Notes under the pieces: generated by a model | Told to the model about the DNA's origin: nothing | The model's database searches: none | Seen by the model: only the letters and a program-made list of their open reading frames with translations | In this document: piece by piece, positions 60,440 through 64,000 of the stretch | Layout: every line of letters starts with the position of its first letter | How positions within the stretch are numbered: the stretch's first letter is position 1 | NCBI GenBank assembly: GCA_004352715.1 | Contig: SCFE01000102.1 | Coordinates: 1,583,332-1,647,331 of the forward strand | Source of the DNA: Hofstenia miamia | Taxonomy: Eukaryota > Xenacoelomorpha > Acoela | Direction of reading: 5' to 3' | DNA length: 64,000 bases | Program-made: the position numbers and the translations under genes

Positions 60440-61913
60440 TTGCAAAAGGCATTTATCCTGAAATGAATGAAAAGTGGGGAAGAGCAAGCAATTAATGAAG
60501 AAAATCCAAGATAGTTAGGAACAGGCTAAAAAAATATCCCTTGGCAATAGGAAAGTTAAATAGTAAAGAAGCTTTTATCAGAAAACTTGACAAATTGTTT
60601 GATATTCTGCACTACAAATGCACAATTTTTCTCTTTGCAAAGGTGGGCTGTTCTGTAGATGGTACTGAGAAACATGAAGCCAATATTAACTGCACATATC
60701 CAAAGAATATGAAGATTCCAGTAAAATAACCTATTTTTGTTAAAGGTTTGAGACAAATGTCGCTATTTAGACCACATCAGATTGGTTTGCCAGGCATGAA
60801 TGAGCACAACAGACTATTCAAAATGCAATGACGAAAGCAGAAAAAAGCTAAATGTAGAAAATTTGATGAATCTCAGGAAACAATTAAGTGCAGGATGACA
60901 CAGTGTAAACATTGGAAATAGTATTATCTGATGATGATGCAGAACAAAATATATTAGATCAAAGTTGTCAAGAGACATCAGAAATAACAAGCACATCATC
61001 AACATCTAATGAATGTCAGAGTACAACAATTTAGAACACCAAATGTTGCTATGCAAAGCATTAGACATTGTGTAAGCCTCTGCGCCACAGCTGTCATCAC
61101 TACATCTGCATTTATGGATGTTGTTCAAATTAATGAAAAAAACAAAACACTTGTGGTTGATCACAATAAAGTTAAAGGGTCATGAAATCTCTAAATGAAG
61201 AATTTGATCATTTTTTGTAAGGAAACTGGAATGGAATGTATCTTTTCCATGGTCATCAGGAGATGTAACAAAAATTATGCTCAAAACAGACTATTCAGAT
61301 CACCAGTTTTCTAGCATTGTCAAAGATCAACATTATTCTATTTGCAGTGAATCAGGTGGAACAAATTTACACCAGGGGAAAGCCAAGGAAAAAAGCCTGT
61401 TCAAGTTAATGTTGATAATCTTGTTGACTTTATGAAGATTAATGGCATAGATTAAAGCTTAGAAGACATTGGAGGTGATCTTAAAAAAGGAAAGTACGGA
61501 CTGATGTGGTGGTTGCATGCATTGGGGAGATATCAAGCTTGTCAGTATGTTAATCTGGCTAGTTTGTGTCCTCCACACTAATGAGCTACCCCTACAACAA
61601 CTAATATCAAGTCTGGATGGAAAGATATCATCTAACAATAAGCAGACAGGTAACATTGGCAAGATGCTTGACACTGCAAAAGAACTTGAAGTTGATCCAG
61701 TACAAAAATTTCAGTGGGAGAACCTCTTATATTACTGAGTAATGATGGCAATAGGCTCTTTCTGCTGATGAACCATAGTTATAGCTCAGGCTATGATGTC
61801 AGGAGTACTTCCCACTCATCTGACATTTCTTGAAGTTGCCCAGTGAACTACACTGTCCAAAAAGTAGTTTGTGACACAGATGAAACTATCACGACTAAGT
61901 ACACTGACCCTAA
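60440..61913 (+). pseudogene. Decayed multi-copy uncharacterised gene
   Basis: Coding-like pieces in all plus frames with many stops. They begin near WGRAS, then KLDKLFDILHYKC with CSVDGTEKHEANINC, a Cys/His-spaced segment, then IPVK. Further on are SIRHCVSLCATAVITTSAFMD and NKTLVVDHNKVKGS, then GGTNLHQGKA-like, KKPVQVNVDNLVDFMKING, GLMWWLHALGRYQACQ, ELPLQQLISSLDGKISSNN and IGKML. I associate this pattern with a high-copy family of unknown function in arthropod and cnidarian genomes. The last readable codons end about 61913. A transposon origin is inferred only from the copy-number habit of the family. Confidence 0.45.
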
Positions 61914-62285
61914 GTAATAACTTTGAGCTTAATTTAAATTGCATTGCATGTGTAAATAATTAGCAATTTGTAAATCAATTTTGTAGGTGTGGTGTTTTGC
62001 CAACTAGGCATAATATCTGTCTGATGATAGAATATTGTTAAATGTTGGTGATGGAGGAGGGTGTATTATGTTTGGTAACAACACCTCGTTATTTAAGTCA
62101 ACAATAAATGCTATTAAACCACATGCAGTTTAAACACTAAACTTTGAAGGAGAGTAAGCAAGTGTGTTAGTATTACAATTTGAACTTGCATGCAACAAAT
62201 AACCATATTGAAACCACTCCCTGTTCTCTCAGTGTGTAGTTTAATAAAATAAACACAGAGTTTTTTATCTTTATTACTTCAGTTT

Positions 62286-63983
62286 ATGTTTGTTTTAGTT
62301 ATGCCACGATCTTGTATTAATCATCCTGATTCCTTTTGTTACAATTGTGGTAACTACATCATTGCAAAGTCAAAAAGGAATTTTACGTCTTCAATTAAAA
62401 AGGCCTATCAACTATATTTTGGTTGTGTTTTAGGTGATCAAAACAAACTGTGGGCACCTCACATAGTATGCAAGACTTGTTATACTAATCTGCTAGCTTG
62501 GCTTAATGGAAAAGAAAGATCAATATCATTTGCCATCCCAATGATTTGGCGTGAACCGACTAATCACACCACAGATTGTTACTTCTGTCTTACAATTGTT
62601 GGTACCGTAAAGAAGAACAGGCACAATATCCAATATCCCAACTTAAAATCAGCCTTGCGACCAATTCTGCATGATTCGTCAATGTCAGTTCCCACTCCAC
62701 CCCAAGCGTCAGAAGATAGCAGTATATCCTCAAGCAATGAATCTCAACTTGAATTGCCTAGTACCAAGTCTCCTGTTTTGTCGAGTAGTATTAATGATGG
62801 TAACGAAATTCACTTGATTACAACAGAAGACCTCAATGACTTAGTAAGAGACTTAAGTTTGTCAATGAGTGCTTCAGAGATCTTAGCCTCCCGCTTACAA
62901 CAGTGGAACCTGCTAGAAGCTGATGTAAAGGTGACTCAATTGAGGAAGCGATACAAAAATTTTTCTCCGTATTTTATGGAAGACGGCGATCTCTCCTATT
63001 GTACTAATATTGAGGCACTTTTTGAAGAGTTTCGTTTTGTGCATGCCCCGATGGAATGGAGATTGTTTATAGATGCGTCAAAAGAAAGTATCAAAGCCGT
63101 TCTTTTGCATAATGGGAATAAATATCCGTCTGTTCCTGTGGCATACTCGGCGAACCTGCGTGAAAGCTACGATACATTTCGTAAAATTCTGCAGGCACTT
63201 GACTACGACAAATTCAGATGGAAAATATGTGGCGACTTTAAAGTAATTGCAATACTGATGGGCTTGCAAAAAGGATATACAAAATATGGATGCTTTCTGT
63301 GCATGTGGGATAGCAGGGCTGATGACCGTCATTATGTGCAAAGGGATTGGCCGCCCCGAGAAGAATTTACGGCTGGTTGTTCAAATGTCATTCATGTTCC
63401 ACTGACAAGCCAAGATAAAATACTTATGCCACCACTTCATATAAAGCTTGGCTTAATGAAGCAATTTGCAAAAGTCTTGGATCGTCAGGGAGCCGCGTTT
63501 AAGTATTTACTGAGCAAGTTTCCAAAGCTAAGTGAAGCAAAGATTACTGCCGGAGTTTTCAATGGGCCGCAAATACGCGAACTTATGCATGATGAGCTCT
63601 TTGATAGTGTGCTTGATGAACCTCATCTTCTAGCATGGGAAAAATTCAAGGATGTGACTGTAGGCTTTCTGGGAAATTTCAAAGTACCACACTATGAGAC
63701 CTTGGTCAACAGAATGATTGACAGTTATCAAGCAATAGGATGTAGAATGTCACTCAAGCTGCATTTTTTACATTCACACTTGAGCTTTTTTCCCGAGAAT
63801 TGTGGCGCAGTAAGCGACGAGATGGGCGAACGATTTCACCAAGAAATTGCGTCACTTGAGAAGAGATTCAAAGGGAAGAAATCGATAAATATGCTATCTG
63901 ATTATTGCTGGCAATTAAAGAGGGAATCAACGCATGTTCATAAAAGGAAATCTCTGAAGACTGCCTTTGATATGTGCATCTGA
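62286..63983 (+). CDS. Uncharacterised 565-residue multi-copy protein, intact
   Basis: A single open frame. The in-frame ATG at 62301 (MPRSCINHPDSFCYNC) is the likelier start, since a TTTTAG acceptor-like site precedes it. The N-terminal domain has CxxC pairs at 18/21, 62/65 and 98/101, so it probably binds zinc. A Ser/Pro-rich linker (about 125-170) follows, then a large C-terminal domain with WKICGDFKVIAIL (about 311), GYTKYGCFLCMWDSRADD (about 330-347), PPLHIKLGLMKQF, GPQIRELM, LHFLHSHLSFFPEN and SDEMGERFHQE (about 510). The spaced Asp/Glu in GD, WDSR and DEMGER suggest an RNase H-like, DDE-type core, which is inference. I know this as a repeated family of arthropods and cnidarians without assigned function. 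No stop or frameshift interrupts it. Confidence 0.6.
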   Translation: MFVLVMPRSCINHPDSFCYNCGNYIIAKSKRNFTSSIKKAYQLYFGCVLGDQNKLWAPHIVCKTCYTNLLAWLNGKERSISFAIPMIWREPTNHTTDCYFCLTIVGTVKKNRHNIQYPNLKSALRPILHDSSMSVPTPPQASEDSSISSSNESQLELPSTKSPVLSSSINDGNEIHLITTEDLNDLVRDLSLSMSASEILASRLQQWNLLEADVKVTQLRKRYKNFSPYFMEDGDLSYCTNIEALFEEFRFVHAPMEWRLFIDASKESIKAVLLHNGNKYPSVPVAYSANLRESYDTFRKILQALDYDKFRWKICGDFKVIAILMGLQKGYTKYGCFLCMWDSRADDRHYVQRDWPPREEFTAGCSNVIHVPLTSQDKILMPPLHIKLGLMKQFAKVLDRQGAAFKYLLSKFPKLSEAKITAGVFNGPQIRELMHDELFDSVLDEPHLLAWEKFKDVTVGFLGNFKVPHYETLVNRMIDSYQAIGCRMSLKLHFLHSHLSFFPENCGAVSDEMGERFHQEIASLEKRFKGKKSINMLSDYCWQLKRESTHVHKRKSLKTAFDMCI

Positions 63984-64000
63984 AGTAATTTTTTACTTAC

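Overview
The window looks like a piece of an AT-rich invertebrate metazoan genome in draft assembly. Evidence for this is the TA and TATG/TACA microsatellites, intron-type splice sites, seven-transmembrane receptor exons, and a dense load of animal transposons of many classes. The species cannot be named from the sequence. Three gaps are exactly 1000 N (placeholders). Six lone N characters sit between contigs whose ends overlap or nearly overlap, so several apparent duplications are probably assembly joins.

Layout. 0-10.4 kb: mostly non-coding, with microsatellites, a possible receptor exon (minus strand, 3.1-3.3 kb) and a 3' LINE remnant ending in a hairpin (8.2-8.6 kb). 10.45-11.65 kb: a 5'-truncated non-LTR reverse transcriptase with a 13-bp 3' hairpin and a TCTTA tail. 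11.9-22.05 kb: a decayed Ty3/Gypsy-type LTR retrotransposon (gag, protease, RT-RNase H, integrase and an unrecognised third ORF). Its gag and protease are separated by a textbook -1 frameshift signal. 24.4-26.6 kb: a GC-rich, non-coding, hairpin-packed repeat bounded by an 11-bp direct repeat that looks like a target-site duplication. 30.3-31.0 kb: a seven-helix receptor exon (minus). 36.9-39.2 kb: minisatellites, two of them inverted around a fragment of Polinton-type DNA polymerase.

41.3-54.4 kb: a degenerate Polinton/Maverick about 13 kb long with long, internally repetitive terminal inverted repeats. Its minus-strand gene order is packaging ATPase joined in frame to the C-terminal half of integrase, pX/pVI-like basic protein, double-jelly-roll major capsid protein, a small intact unknown gene, adenain-like protease, and two tandem penton-like genes. 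No DNA polymerase lies inside it. A piece of a second LTR-retrotransposon gag-pro, with the same type of frameshift signal, lies within the left repeat region. This is a self-synthesising virus-like transposon, dead in this copy: stop codons, frameshifts and lost catalytic residues are described below.

57.8-58.9 kb: a dead Tc1-like transposase (minus). 60.4-61.9 kb: a decayed member of a multi-copy uncharacterised invertebrate gene family. 62.29-63.98 kb: a fully open 565-residue gene with three CxxC pairs, from another multi-copy family that is probably transposase-derived. There is no sign of a conventional housekeeping gene. Almost everything readable is mobile or of mobile origin.
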